In this document: positions 36,473 to 44,092 of the stretch, piece after piece
How the letters are laid out: each line of letters begins with the position of its first letter
Position numbering within the stretch: the stretch's first letter is position 1
Assembly (NCBI RefSeq): GCF_020819595.1
Contig: NZ_JAJHNP010000026.1
Span: 1-64,000, forward strand
Length of the DNA: 64,000 nt
Reading direction: 5' to 3'
Origin: Streptomyces barringtoniae
GTDB lineage: Bacteria; Actinomycetota; Actinomycetes; Streptomycetales; Streptomycetaceae
Notes under the pieces: model-generated
Databases searched by the model: none
Seen by the model: only the letters and a program-made list of their open reading frames with translations
What the model was told of the DNA's origin: nothing
Position numbers and translations under genes: made by a program

Positions 36473-37282
36473 TTGCCGGAAGGGCACACCATTCATCGGC
36501 TGGCCCAGGACTACGCCGAGCGGTTCCTCGAGAGCGCCCCGCGTGTCACCAGCCCCCAGGGCAAGTTCTCCGACGCCGCGGCCCTGCTGGACCGGGCCGA
36601 ACTGACGGCCACCGAAGCCCACGGCAAGCACCTCTTCCTCCGCTTCCGCGACACCGACTGGGTCCACATCCACCTCGGCCTGTTCGGCAAGGTCACCTTC
36701 GGCGGGGCCCCCGCACCCCCGCCGACCGACACCGTCCGGCTCCGGCTCGCGAACGACACGGCGTACGTCGACCTCCGCGGCCCCACCACTTGCGCGCTGA
36801 TCACCGACAGCGAGAAGCGGGCCGTACACGACCGCCTCGGTCCCGACCCGCTCCGCGAGGACGCCGACCCGGACGCGGCGTACCGCAGGATCTCCCGCAG
36901 CCGTACGACGATCGCCGCGCTCCTGATGGACCAGAAGATCGTCGCCGGCGTCGGCAACGTCTACCGTGCCGAGGTCCTGTTCCGGCACGGCGTCGACCCG
37001 TACCGGCCGGGGCAGGACATCACCCCGGCCGAGTGGGACGCCCTCTGGGCGGACCTCGTGGCGCTGATGCGCGAAGGGGTGCGGAACAACAGGATCGACA
37101 CGGTGCGGTCCGAGCACACCCCGGAGGCCATGGGCCGGCCGCCCCGCGTGGACGACCACGGCGGCGAGGTGTACGTCTACCGCCGCGCCACCCTGCCCTG
37201 CCACGTCTGCGGCGACGAGGTCCGCACCGCCGGCCTCGCCAACCGCAACCTCTTCTGGTGCCCCACCTGCCAGAAACCGTGA
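36473..37282 (+). CDS. Fpg/Nei-family DNA glycosylase (Nei2-like)
   Basis: A 269-residue base-excision-repair enzyme. The start is TTG 36473, chosen because it places the obligatory catalytic Pro-Glu right after the initiator (PEGHTIHR). The H2TH region holds KIVAGVGNVYRAEVLFRHGV, and the C-terminal zinc finger is CHVCGDEVRTAGLANRNLFW followed by CPTC. PEGHT, rather than PELPE, marks the Nei/endonuclease VIII side of the family, which removes oxidised pyrimidines. No ATG start exists near the correct position. GGAAGGAAGG lies upstream. Likely transcribed with or shortly after rpiB. Confidence 0.92.
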   Translation: MPEGHTIHRLAQDYAERFLESAPRVTSPQGKFSDAAALLDRAELTATEAHGKHLFLRFRDTDWVHIHLGLFGKVTFGGAPAPPPTDTVRLRLANDTAYVDLRGPTTCALITDSEKRAVHDRLGPDPLREDADPDAAYRRISRSRTTIAALLMDQKIVAGVGNVYRAEVLFRHGVDPYRPGQDITPAEWDALWADLVALMREGVRNNRIDTVRSEHTPEAMGRPPRVDDHGGEVYVYRRATLPCHVCGDEVRTAGLANRNLFWCPTCQKP

Positions 37283-37286
37283 AAGG

Positions 37287-37327
37287 AGGGCGGGCTGCCC
37301 GTCACGTCCGGGCGGCACGCCCGCCCT
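37287..37327. terminator. Nested hairpin after the glycosylase gene
   Basis: A 9-bp outer stem (AGGGCGGGC / GCCCGCCCT) with an inner CGGGCG-type stem lies 4 bp after the glycosylase stop and 132 bp from the convergent bioY end. Confidence 0.65.
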
Positions 37328-37459
37328 GCCGCCGCGGAGATCCTCGGACGGTCCCTCAACTTCGCCTCCGAAGACGCGAAAGAGGCTCGCCCGGGTCAAG
37401 GAGGCTCTACGCCCCGGGGAACCTCTTCCGCAGGAAACACGGCGTCAGCGCACGGCGTG

Positions 37460-38041
37460 CTAGCGCTTGTTCGCGAACTTCCAGGCGGTGGGCAGCGCGC
37501 CCATCGCCAGGGCGGCCTTGAGGGCGTCGCCGATCAGGAACGGGGTGAGCCCGAGCGCGACGGCCTGGGAGAGGGACATGTGGCCGGCGACGGCCAGGTA
37601 GGGCACGCCGACGGCGTAGATGACCGCCTCGCCCAGGAGCATCGTGCCGGCCATGCGCAGCGGCGAGCGGTCGGCGCCGCGCCGGGCCAGGGCGCCGACG
37701 GCCGCCGAGGCGAGGAGCATGCCGAGGATGTAGCCGAAGGAGACCGAGGCCGCGCCGGAGGAGCCGTCCGCGAACCACGGCACGCCCGCGACACCGGCGA
37801 GCGCGTACAGGGCGAGGGAGAGGAAGCCGCGGCGGGCGCCGAGCGCGGTGCCGACGAGCAGCGCGGCGAAGGTCTGGCCGGTCACCGGCACCGGGGTGCC
37901 GGGCACCGGGATCGCCACCTGGGCCGCGAGGCCGGTGAGCACGGCGCCGCCTGCGACGAGGGCCGCGTCGCGGACGCGGGAGGCAGGCAGCAGGTCGGCG
38001 AGGACTGCGCCGGGGCGAGCGGTGGCGGTGGCGGTGCTCAT
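37460..38041 (-). CDS. bioY: BioY, biotin ECF-transporter substrate-binding subunit
   Basis: A 193-residue membrane protein with six predicted helices and the BioY signature regions (GLAAQVAIPVPGTPVPVTGQ at about 40-59; ALYALAGVAGVPWFADG). It binds biotin in the membrane; the ECF ATPases and T subunit are not encoded nearby, so it may act alone or use a shared module. It starts at ATG 38041 with only a weak RBS visible (CCGCGGAGT). The 293 bp upstream separate it from the divergent leader peptide/ROK transcript, and I see no biotin-regulator palindrome there. Confidence 0.92.
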   Translation of the reverse strand: MSTATATARPGAVLADLLPASRVRDAALVAGGAVLTGLAAQVAIPVPGTPVPVTGQTFAALLVGTALGARRGFLSLALYALAGVAGVPWFADGSSGAASVSFGYILGMLLASAAVGALARRGADRSPLRMAGTMLLGEAVIYAVGVPYLAVAGHMSLSQAVALGLTPFLIGDALKAALAMGALPTAWKFANKR

Positions 38042-38334
38042 GGGGACTCCGCGGGTGAGTGGGCAGGTGGGAACACCGTGACGCTACAACGCGCCGCCCG
38101 CGCCGATCACCGTCTCCGGTCGACAAAGGCTTGAGCGGCGCGTTGGTGGGCTTCGCACAAATAGTGTGCGCTACACCGGATTCGACGTGATACCGGTCAC
38201 TGAGGTGGAGTGGCCTGCGGTACCTCGGCATCTGACGACCCCTCTGTAGGGTCCCGCCAAAGCCCCGCGGGGGACCGTCTCGCCCGTCGGTCGCCGTCTG
38301 GGCAGCGCGGGGGCGTTTTGCTAGCTTCGACCGC

Positions 38335-38421
38335 ATGGTTGCCCAGGCCCGGTACTTCACCTCGCGTCGCTATGTCGACCTGCGACGCCAGGGCACGGCC
38401 ACCTGTCGCCGCCCGGGGTAG
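38335..38421 (+). CDS. Putative leaderless leader peptide (28 aa) upstream of the ROK gene
   Basis: ATG 38335 opens a 28-codon frame with the core YFTSRRYVDLRRQGTATC followed by RRPG and TAG. The R-R-x-V-D-L...C pattern matches the short peptides that are annotated as putative leader peptides before sulfur-metabolism genes in streptomycetes. There is no ribosome-binding site, but a -10-like TAGCTT (38322-38327) lies just upstream, so the mRNA could begin at or near the ATG. The ROK gene starts 67 bp after the stop. A role as a cysteine-sensing attenuator is inferred. Confidence 0.6.
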   Translation: MVAQARYFTSRRYVDLRRQGTATCRRPG

Positions 38422-38488
38422 GGGCGGGCCCTGCGGCACGCCTCGCCCTGCCGAGACGTGTCGGCCCCGTTTCCCGAGGACGGTTCCC

Positions 38489-39688
38489 ATGCCCCGTACC
38501 GCGGCATCCACCCTTGTCTCGCCCGTTCCACGCGCCGCCGACAGCGACCGGCGGCGCACCAGCGCCAGTGTCGTACTGCGGTCCGTGCTGGAGCACGGGC
38601 CGGTGGCGCGCAGCACCGTCGCCCGGCTGACGGGGCTGTCGCCCGCGTCGGTCACGGAGCACTGTGCCCGGCTCACCGAGCTCGGCCTGATCCGCGAGTC
38701 CGCCGTGCCCCGCCGCTCGAACGGCGTCGGCCGGCCGCATGTCCCCGTCGACCTGGACGACACGGGGTTCCTGGTCGGCGCGGTGCACGTGGCCGTGCCG
38801 TACACGACGGTGGCCCTGCTGGACCTGCGCGGCCGGGTGGTGGCGCGGCGTGAGCTGAAGCATGAACGGACCGATCCCGGCTGGGTGCTGGGCCGGGCCG
38901 CCGAGGGCCTCGCGGGGCTGCTCGCCGGGGTGCCGGGCCGCCGGCCGCTGGGGGTCGGGGTGGCGGTCGGCGGCTGGGTGGACCGGGAGACCGGCACCGT
39001 GGTCGAGCACGAGCTGCTGGGCTGGCGCGAGGTGCCGGTGCGGGAGCTGCTCGGCGCCCGCACCGGCCTGCCGGTCCATGTGGACGGCCACGCACGGGCG
39101 TTGCTGCACGGCGAGCGGCTGTTCGGGCGGGCCCGGGGCAGCCGGAGCGTGCTGCATCTGTTCGTGGGCAATGTGGTCGACGCGGCCTTCGCCACCAACG
39201 ACGAGGTGCACCACGGGCCGCGCTCGGCGGCCGGGGCGATCGCGCATCTGCCGGTGCCGGGCGGCACCGAGCCGTGCCCGTGCGGCCGTAGCGGCTGCCT
39301 GCAGGCGGAGCTGAGCGAGCGGACGCTCAGCCGGCGGGCCCGCGCGGCCGGGGTGATCGGCTCGGCCAATCCGATGCACGTGGTGGCCGCAGCGGCGGCC
39401 GGCGACGAGGTGGCCCGGCGGCTGCTGGTCGAGCGGTCCCGGGCGACCGGGCGGGCGGCCGGGCTGCTGCTGGATGTGCTCAACCCGGAGACGGTCGTCG
39501 TCACCGAGGTCGGTGTCCTCCACTTCGAGGAGTGCCTGGGCGCGCTGCGGGAGGCGGCCGGAAATCGCCGTACCGCGGCTGTACTCCCGACGAGTTTCCC
39601 GGATTCCGTACTGTCGGTGGCGGGCGGTTCCGTGGTGCTCGACGTGCTGTTCCGGGATCCGCTGGGTACGTCACCTGAGGGTATTTAA
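38489..39688 (+). CDS. ROK-family transcriptional regulator
   Basis: A 399-residue regulator: an N-terminal winged helix-turn-helix (about 20-75, VLEHGPVARSTVARLTGLSP) and a ROK domain with the zinc-binding CPCGRSGCLQAE (about 271-282) typical of NagC/Mlc-like proteins. The ATP and sugar-site loops (VGVAVGGWVDRETGTV; HVDGHARALLHGE) look reduced relative to ROK kinases, fitting a ligand-sensing repressor. The start is ATG 38489 behind GAGGACGG; the open frame extends upstream through the leader without regulator similarity. It directly precedes the sulfonate-type transport operon, which it probably controls. Confidence 0.87.
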   Translation: MPRTAASTLVSPVPRAADSDRRRTSASVVLRSVLEHGPVARSTVARLTGLSPASVTEHCARLTELGLIRESAVPRRSNGVGRPHVPVDLDDTGFLVGAVHVAVPYTTVALLDLRGRVVARRELKHERTDPGWVLGRAAEGLAGLLAGVPGRRPLGVGVAVGGWVDRETGTVVEHELLGWREVPVRELLGARTGLPVHVDGHARALLHGERLFGRARGSRSVLHLFVGNVVDAAFATNDEVHHGPRSAAGAIAHLPVPGGTEPCPCGRSGCLQAELSERTLSRRARAAGVIGSANPMHVVAAAAAGDEVARRLLVERSRATGRAAGLLLDVLNPETVVVTEVGVLHFEECLGALREAAGNRRTAAVLPTSFPDSVLSVAGGSVVLDVLFRDPLGTSPEGI

Positions 39689-39721
39689 TTCAGAAACTCG
39701 GAATGTTGACAGGAGTCGCTC

Positions 39722-39781
39722 ATGGCCAGGAACATGCTGGTCATGAGCCACCTCACGAGCTGTCGCACCGTCTGTTGCTGA
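39722..39781 (+). CDS. Cys-rich leader peptide (19 aa) before the ABC transporter operon
   Basis: ATG 39722, 8 nt after AGGAG, opens MARNMLVMSHLTSCRTVCC followed by TGA. Three of the last six residues are Cys, and the final two codons before stop are TGT TGC. Such polycysteine leaders are known in mycobacteria to attenuate downstream sulfur genes when cysteine-tRNA is plentiful. The transporter gene begins 123 bp later after a pyrimidine-rich stretch that includes a CTCCCGGGAG palindrome covering its ribosome-binding site. The sensing role is inference; the frame, RBS and codon pattern are seen directly. Confidence 0.7.
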   Translation: MARNMLVMSHLTSCRTVCC

Positions 39782-39904
39782 CATATTGCCGCGCATGAAG
39801 CGCGTGTTTCCCGCTGCGTGAGTCTGCGTGAGTTCTCTTCCTCCGGCTCGTCTTTCCCGGATTTCTTCCCGCCTTTCCAGCCCTTTTCTCCCGGGAGTCC
39901 TCCC

Positions 39905-40948
39905 ATGCACCGTCGTGTCTTTCTCACCTCCCTGCTGGGCGCGTCCGCCGCCGCCGTGGGCCTCAGCGGCTGCGCCAAGGGCGCTGCCTCCGCCGACACC
40001 CGGGGCGCCGCGACCAAGCCGCTCGCGGACCAGGTTCCGGCGGGCACCAGCCTGAAGATCGCCTCCTACCAGAACATCCAGCAGTTGCAGTTCCGGCTGG
40101 CGAGGCTGCCCAAGCTGCCCTTCACCGTGTCGAGTTGGGTGAACATCGGGGCGGGCCCGGATGTCATCAACGCCTTCCGCGCGGGGTCCCTGGACCTCGC
40201 CAACAACGCCGGCATCCCGCCGATCCAGGCGCACTACCAGGGCTTCGACGCGAAGATCGTGGCGATCGACATCACCCGCAAGCCCAACTACCTCTTCGCC
40301 ACCAAGCCCGGCAGCGACATCCACACCGTCGACGACTTCAGGGGCAAGCGGCTCGCGTTCTCGCAGGGGCAGGCCCAGGGGGTCGTCCTGCTGCGGGCGC
40401 TCAAGAAGGCGGGCCTCGCGTACGACGCGGTGAAGCTGGTCCCGCTGACCAGCAACCAGTTCCTCACCGCCCTGCAGTCCGGGCAGGTCGACGTGGCCCC
40501 GCTCGCCAACAGCCAGGCACCGGCCTACCTCAAGCAGTACGAGTCCAGGGGCGCCCGCACCATCCCCACCGACGTCGTCGACCTGCTCAACCTGCTGTGG
40601 GCCCCGCAGGCGGTGCTGAACGATCCCGCGAAGGCCGCCGCGATCGCCGCCTACATCCCGCAGTGGGCCCGGGGCCAGGTGTGGCAGTACGAGCACCCGG
40701 ACGTCTGGAACGAGGAGTTCTACGTCAAGACGCAGAACCTGACCCCCGAGCAGGCGCGGGGCATCAGCAGGCTCGCCAACAAGCCGCTGTTCCCGCCCGG
40801 TTGGGGCGAGGCGGTCAAGTGGGAGCAGGAGACGGCCGACCTGCTCGCCGACGGCGGGTTCGTGAAGCGGTTCGACGTCTCCTCGCTCTTCGACCACCGC
40901 TTCGAGTCGATCGCCGCCCGGGCCGTACCCGAGGAGTACCGGAAATGA
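39905..40948 (+). CDS. ABC transporter substrate-binding lipoprotein, sulfonate/taurine type
   Basis: A 347-residue SsuA/TauA/NMT1-like binding protein. The N terminus RRVFLTSLLGASAAAVGLSG is followed directly by Cys, giving a lipobox (LSGC, lipidated Cys about residue 23). The mature part shows the family layout (VNIGAGPDVINAFRAGSLDL, LAFSQGQAQGVVLLRAL, ALQSGQVDVAPLANS). The ligand is likely an alkanesulfonate, sulfate ester or related organosulfur compound, judged from the monooxygenase and dioxygenase genes downstream. It overlaps the permease gene by 4 bp (ATGA) and follows the Cys-rich leader. Confidence 0.88.
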   Translation: MHRRVFLTSLLGASAAAVGLSGCAKGAASADTRGAATKPLADQVPAGTSLKIASYQNIQQLQFRLARLPKLPFTVSSWVNIGAGPDVINAFRAGSLDLANNAGIPPIQAHYQGFDAKIVAIDITRKPNYLFATKPGSDIHTVDDFRGKRLAFSQGQAQGVVLLRALKKAGLAYDAVKLVPLTSNQFLTALQSGQVDVAPLANSQAPAYLKQYESRGARTIPTDVVDLLNLLWAPQAVLNDPAKAAAIAAYIPQWARGQVWQYEHPDVWNEEFYVKTQNLTPEQARGISRLANKPLFPPGWGEAVKWEQETADLLADGGFVKRFDVSSLFDHRFESIAARAVPEEYRK

Positions 40949-41793
40949 CCGCCGTGACCACGACGACGACCGCCGTCGCGGCGGCTGAGGCGGGGGAGGT
41001 TCCCCAGGTCCGCAGGCGCCGTCGTCTCTCCCCCGGCCGCCGGCTGCCCGCGGCCCGGCTGATCGGTCCGTTGGCGGTGCTCGCCCTGTGGGCGGCGGCC
41101 TCGGCCGCCGGCACCCTCGACCCCGGTGCGATCCCCGCGCCCTGGACGGTGCTGCGGACCGCCGGCCGGCTGTGGACCGACGGCACCCTGCCCACCGACA
41201 TCCTGACCTCGCTGAGGCGGGCCGGCTACGGCTTCGCGATCGGTCTGTCCGCGGGTGTGCTGCTGGCGCTCGCCTCCGGGCTCAGCCGCACCGGGGAGGC
41301 GCTGATCGACGGGACCGTGCAGCTCAACCGGGCGATCCCGACCCTCGGTCTGATTCCGCTGTTCATCCTCTGGCTGGGCATCGGGGAGACCTTCAAGGTC
41401 GCCATCATCGCGATCGTCGTCTACATCCCGGTCTATCTGAACACCCATGCCGCGCTGGCCGGCATCGACAGCCGGTACGTCGAACTCGCCGAGGTGCAGG
41501 GCCTGTCCCGGCTCGCCTTCATCCGCCAGGTGGTGATCCCCGGCGCACTGCCCGGGTTCTTCGTGGGGCTCCGGCTCGGTGTGACCAGTTCCTGGCTGGG
41601 CCTGGTGGTGCTGGAGCAGATCAACGCCACCAGCGGCCTCGGGTACCTGATGTTCCAGGCGCAGAACTACGGCCAGAGCGACGTCATCCTGGTCGGCCTG
41701 CTGGTCTACGGCGTCTTCGGCCTGGTCTCCGACAGCGTGGTCCGTCTCGTGGAACGGAGGGTGCTGTCATGGCGCCGCAGCTTGAACAACTGA
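40945..41793 (+). CDS. ABC transporter permease, SsuC/TauC type
   Basis: A 282-residue inner-membrane permease with six predicted helices after a 35-residue basic N-terminal tail (VRRRRRLSPGRRLP). The cytoplasmic EAA loop is seen as ELAEVQGLSRLAFIRQVVIP followed by GALPGFFVGLRLG. The gene begins inside the stop of the binding-protein gene and runs 25 bp into the ATPase gene, so the three are tightly coupled. Membership of the nitrate/sulfonate/taurine permease family is clear; the precise substrate is inferred from context. Confidence 0.9.
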   Translation: MTAVTTTTTAVAAAEAGEVPQVRRRRRLSPGRRLPAARLIGPLAVLALWAAASAAGTLDPGAIPAPWTVLRTAGRLWTDGTLPTDILTSLRRAGYGFAIGLSAGVLLALASGLSRTGEALIDGTVQLNRAIPTLGLIPLFILWLGIGETFKVAIIAIVVYIPVYLNTHAALAGIDSRYVELAEVQGLSRLAFIRQVVIPGALPGFFVGLRLGVTSSWLGLVVLEQINATSGLGYLMFQAQNYGQSDVILVGLLVYGVFGLVSDSVVRLVERRVLSWRRSLNN

Positions 41794-42503
41794 CCCCGCC
41801 CGCCGTCCGGCTCCAGGGCCTGACCCGCTCCTTCGGCGGCCGTACGGTCCTCGACGGCATCGACCTCGACCTGCCTGCCGGCCAGTTCACGGCCCTGCTC
41901 GGGCACAGCGGCTCGGGCAAGTCCACGCTGCTGCGGGCGGTGGCCGGACTCGACCACGGGGTCGCCGGCAGCGGGCGGCTCACCGCCCCGGAGCGGGTCT
42001 CGGTCGTCTTCCAGGACTCCCGGCTGCTGCCGTGGCGCCGGGTGCTGGACAACGTCGTGCTCGGCACCGACGGCAAGGACGCCGAGGAGCGCGGCCGGGC
42101 CGCCCTCGCCGAGGTCGGGCTGAAGGGCCGCGAACGGGCCTGGCCGGGCGAGCTGTCCGGCGGTGAGGCCCAGCGGGCCGCGCTCGCCCGTTCCCTGGTC
42201 CGCGAGCCCGAACTCCTGCTGGCCGACGAGCCCTTCGGCGCACTGGACGCGCTCACCCGGATCAGGATGCACACCCTGCTGCGCGACCTGTGGCAGCGCC
42301 ACCGGCCGTCCGTCCTGCTGGTCACCCACGACGTGGACGAGGCGATCGTGCTCGCCGACCGGGTCCTCGTCCTGGACCAGGGCCGCATCGCCCTCGACCT
42401 CACCATCGACCACCCCCACCCCCGCACCTACCGCGAACCCGTCCTGGGCGAGTACCGCGAACACCTGCTGACGGCACTCGGCGTCACGGAGGACCACAAG
42501 TGA
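41769..42503 (+). CDS. ABC transporter ATPase, SsuB/TauB type
   Basis: A 244-residue ATPase energising the importer. Walker A is GHSGSGKST (about 45-53), the Q loop VVFQDSRLLPW, the ABC signature ELSGGEAQRAA, Walker B ELLLADEPFG, and the switch His TLLVTHDVDEA-type segment LLVTHDVDEAIVLADR. All are intact and length is normal. The final 56 codons are duplicated exactly 236 bp downstream (see the repeat entries). It overlaps the permease by 25 bp. Confidence 0.92.
   Translation: MAPQLEQLTPPAVRLQGLTRSFGGRTVLDGIDLDLPAGQFTALLGHSGSGKSTLLRAVAGLDHGVAGSGRLTAPERVSVVFQDSRLLPWRRVLDNVVLGTDGKDAEERGRAALAEVGLKGRERAWPGELSGGEAQRAALARSLVREPELLLADEPFGALDALTRIRMHTLLRDLWQRHRPSVLLVTHDVDEAIVLADRVLVLDQGRIALDLTIDHPHPRTYREPVLGEYREHLLTALGVTEDHK
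42332..42497 (+). repeat. Exact 166-bp direct repeat, copy 1 (3' end of the ATPase gene)
   Basis: Bases 42332-42497 recur without a visible difference at 42568-42733. Copy 1 encodes the C-terminal ATPase residues from VDEAIVLADRVLVLDQGRI to TEDH. The period is 236 bp, including a 70-bp unique spacer. Confidence 0.95.
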
Positions 42504-42739
42504 CCCGCCGCTCCCACTCACACAACACCCGCCACCACCCCGAACCCTCGAAGCGCCACAGGCACCCCGTGGACGAGGCGATCGTGCTCGCCGACCGGGT
42601 CCTCGTCCTGGACCAGGGCCGCATCGCCCTCGACCTCACCATCGACCACCCCCACCCCCGCACCTACCGCGAACCCGTCCTGGGCGAGTACCGCGAACAC
42701 CTGCTGACGGCACTCGGCGTCACGGAGGACCACCGGTGA
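42500..42739 (+). pseudogene. Orphan frame: foreign 23-residue head plus duplicated ATPase C terminus
   Basis: A 79-codon frame starts at GTG 42500 within the ATPase stop (GTGA overlap) and ends within the monooxygenase start (GTGA overlap at 42736-42739). Residues 1-23 (VTRRSHSHNTRHHPEPSKRH onward) are His/Arg-rich and unlike the transporter; residues 24-79 copy the ATPase C terminus. It lacks Walker motifs and cannot hydrolyse ATP. It may be a relic of a collapsed gene duplication, but its coupling on both sides means it might keep the operon translationally linked. Confidence 0.7.
42568..42733 (+). repeat. Exact 166-bp direct repeat, copy 2
   Basis: Second copy of the ATPase 3' end. It stays in the same reading frame relative to its new upstream GTG (42500), so it can be translated as part of a short orphan frame that ends TEDHR just before the monooxygenase start. 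Confidence 0.95.
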
Positions 42740-44070
42740 CACAGAGAAGACTTCATCTGAACGCGTTCCTGATGAACACCGGGCACCACGAGGCGTCGTG
42801 GCGGCTGCCGGAGAGTGATCCGTACGCGCATGTCGACCTGGAGCACCATGTGCGGCTCGCCCGGATCGCCGAGCGCGGCACCTTCGACTCCCTCTTCCTC
42901 GCCGACGGCCCCCAGCTGTGGGGCAACCTCGCCCAGCGCCCGGCCGGCGCCCTGGAACCGCTCACCCTGCTGACGGCGCTGGCGACGGCCACCGAGCACA
43001 TCGGGCTGATCGCCACCGCGTCCACGTCCTACAACTCCCCGTACAACCTGGCCCGCAAGTTCGCCTCGCTGGACATCATCAGCGGCGGGCGGGCCGGCTG
43101 GAACATCGTCACCACGGCCGGCGCCGAGGCCGCCCGGAACTTCGGGCTCGACGCCGAGCCCGCGCACGCCGAGCGGTACGCCCGCGCGGCCGAGTTCCTC
43201 GATGTGGCGCTGAAGCTGTGGGACAGCTGGGAGGACGACGCGATCGTCGCCGACAAGGCGGCCGGGGTCTGGGGCGACGACAGGAAGGTTCATCCGCCCC
43301 GGCACCAGGGGGCGTACTTCAGCGTCGCGGGCGCCCTGAACGTGCCCCGCACTCCGCAGGGTTACCCGCTGCTCGTACAGGCGGGATCGAGCGAGGACGG
43401 AAAACGCTTCGCCGCCCGCTACGCGGAGGCCGTCTTCACCGCCCAGCAGACCCTCGCCGGCGCCCAAACCTTCTACGCCGACCTCAAGTCCCGGACGTCA
43501 CAGGCGGGAAGGGACCCCGAGCACGTCAAGGTGCTGCCCGGGATCGTGCCCGTACTCGGCTCGACGGAAGCGGAGGCGCGGGCGGCGGAGCAGCTGCTGG
43601 AGGACCACATCGTGTACGACCACGGGGTGGGCCGGCTGGAGAGCCTGCTGCAACTCGAGCCCGGCACACTGGAGTTGGACGCCGGGCTGCCCGCCGACCT
43701 GCCGCCCGAGTCCGCCGTCGAGGGGGCCAGGAGCCGCTACACGCTCGTGGTCGAGCTGGCCCGGCGCGAGCGGCTCACCGTCCGGCAGCTGATCGCGCGG
43801 CTCGGCGGCGGGCGCGGCCACCTCACCTTCGCCGGGACGCCCGAACAGGTCGCCGACCGGATCGAGACCTGGTTCACGCAAGGTGCCGCCGACGGCTTCA
43901 ACGTCATGCCCGCCGTGCTGCCCTCCGGCCTGGACGCGTTCGTCGAGCACGTCGTACCGCTCCTGCGCGCCCGCGGCCTGTTCCGCCACGAGTACGGCCC
44001 CCGCCACACCCTCCGGGAGCGCTACGGCCTCCCCCGCCCCGCCAACCAGCACACCGCAGCCCTCGTCTGA
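42736..44070 (+). CDS. LLM-class flavin-dependent monooxygenase (NtaA/SnaA/DszA family)
   Basis: A 444-residue TIM-barrel flavin monooxygenase that would use FMNH2 from a separate reductase. The N terminus LHLNAFLMNTGHHEASWRLP and the conserved GLIATASTSYNSPYNLARKF (about 92-111), SGGRAGWNIVTTAG and QAGSSEDGKRFAARYAEAVF segments are typical of the nitrilotriacetate/dibenzothiophene-sulfone/pristinamycin monooxygenase group. In this operon it likely releases sulfite from an imported sulfonate or sulfone. No flavin reductase gene lies nearby. It starts at GTG 42736, overlapping the orphan frame. Confidence 0.9.
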   Translation: MTQRRLHLNAFLMNTGHHEASWRLPESDPYAHVDLEHHVRLARIAERGTFDSLFLADGPQLWGNLAQRPAGALEPLTLLTALATATEHIGLIATASTSYNSPYNLARKFASLDIISGGRAGWNIVTTAGAEAARNFGLDAEPAHAERYARAAEFLDVALKLWDSWEDDAIVADKAAGVWGDDRKVHPPRHQGAYFSVAGALNVPRTPQGYPLLVQAGSSEDGKRFAARYAEAVFTAQQTLAGAQTFYADLKSRTSQAGRDPEHVKVLPGIVPVLGSTEAEARAAEQLLEDHIVYDHGVGRLESLLQLEPGTLELDAGLPADLPPESAVEGARSRYTLVVELARRERLTVRQLIARLGGGRGHLTFAGTPEQVADRIETWFTQGAADGFNVMPAVLPSGLDAFVEHVVPLLRARGLFRHEYGPRHTLRERYGLPRPANQHTAALV

Positions 44071-44092
44071 CCCCGCCTGAAAGGACCCGCCC

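Noticed and set aside
38042..38334. Biotin-regulator operator upstream of bioY
   Set aside because: I searched for a TGAAC-type or similar palindrome and saw only scattered short matches, so none is reported.
42500..42739. A second complete ABC ATPase
   Set aside because: Only the last 56 residues are duplicated; Walker A, signature and Walker B motifs are absent.
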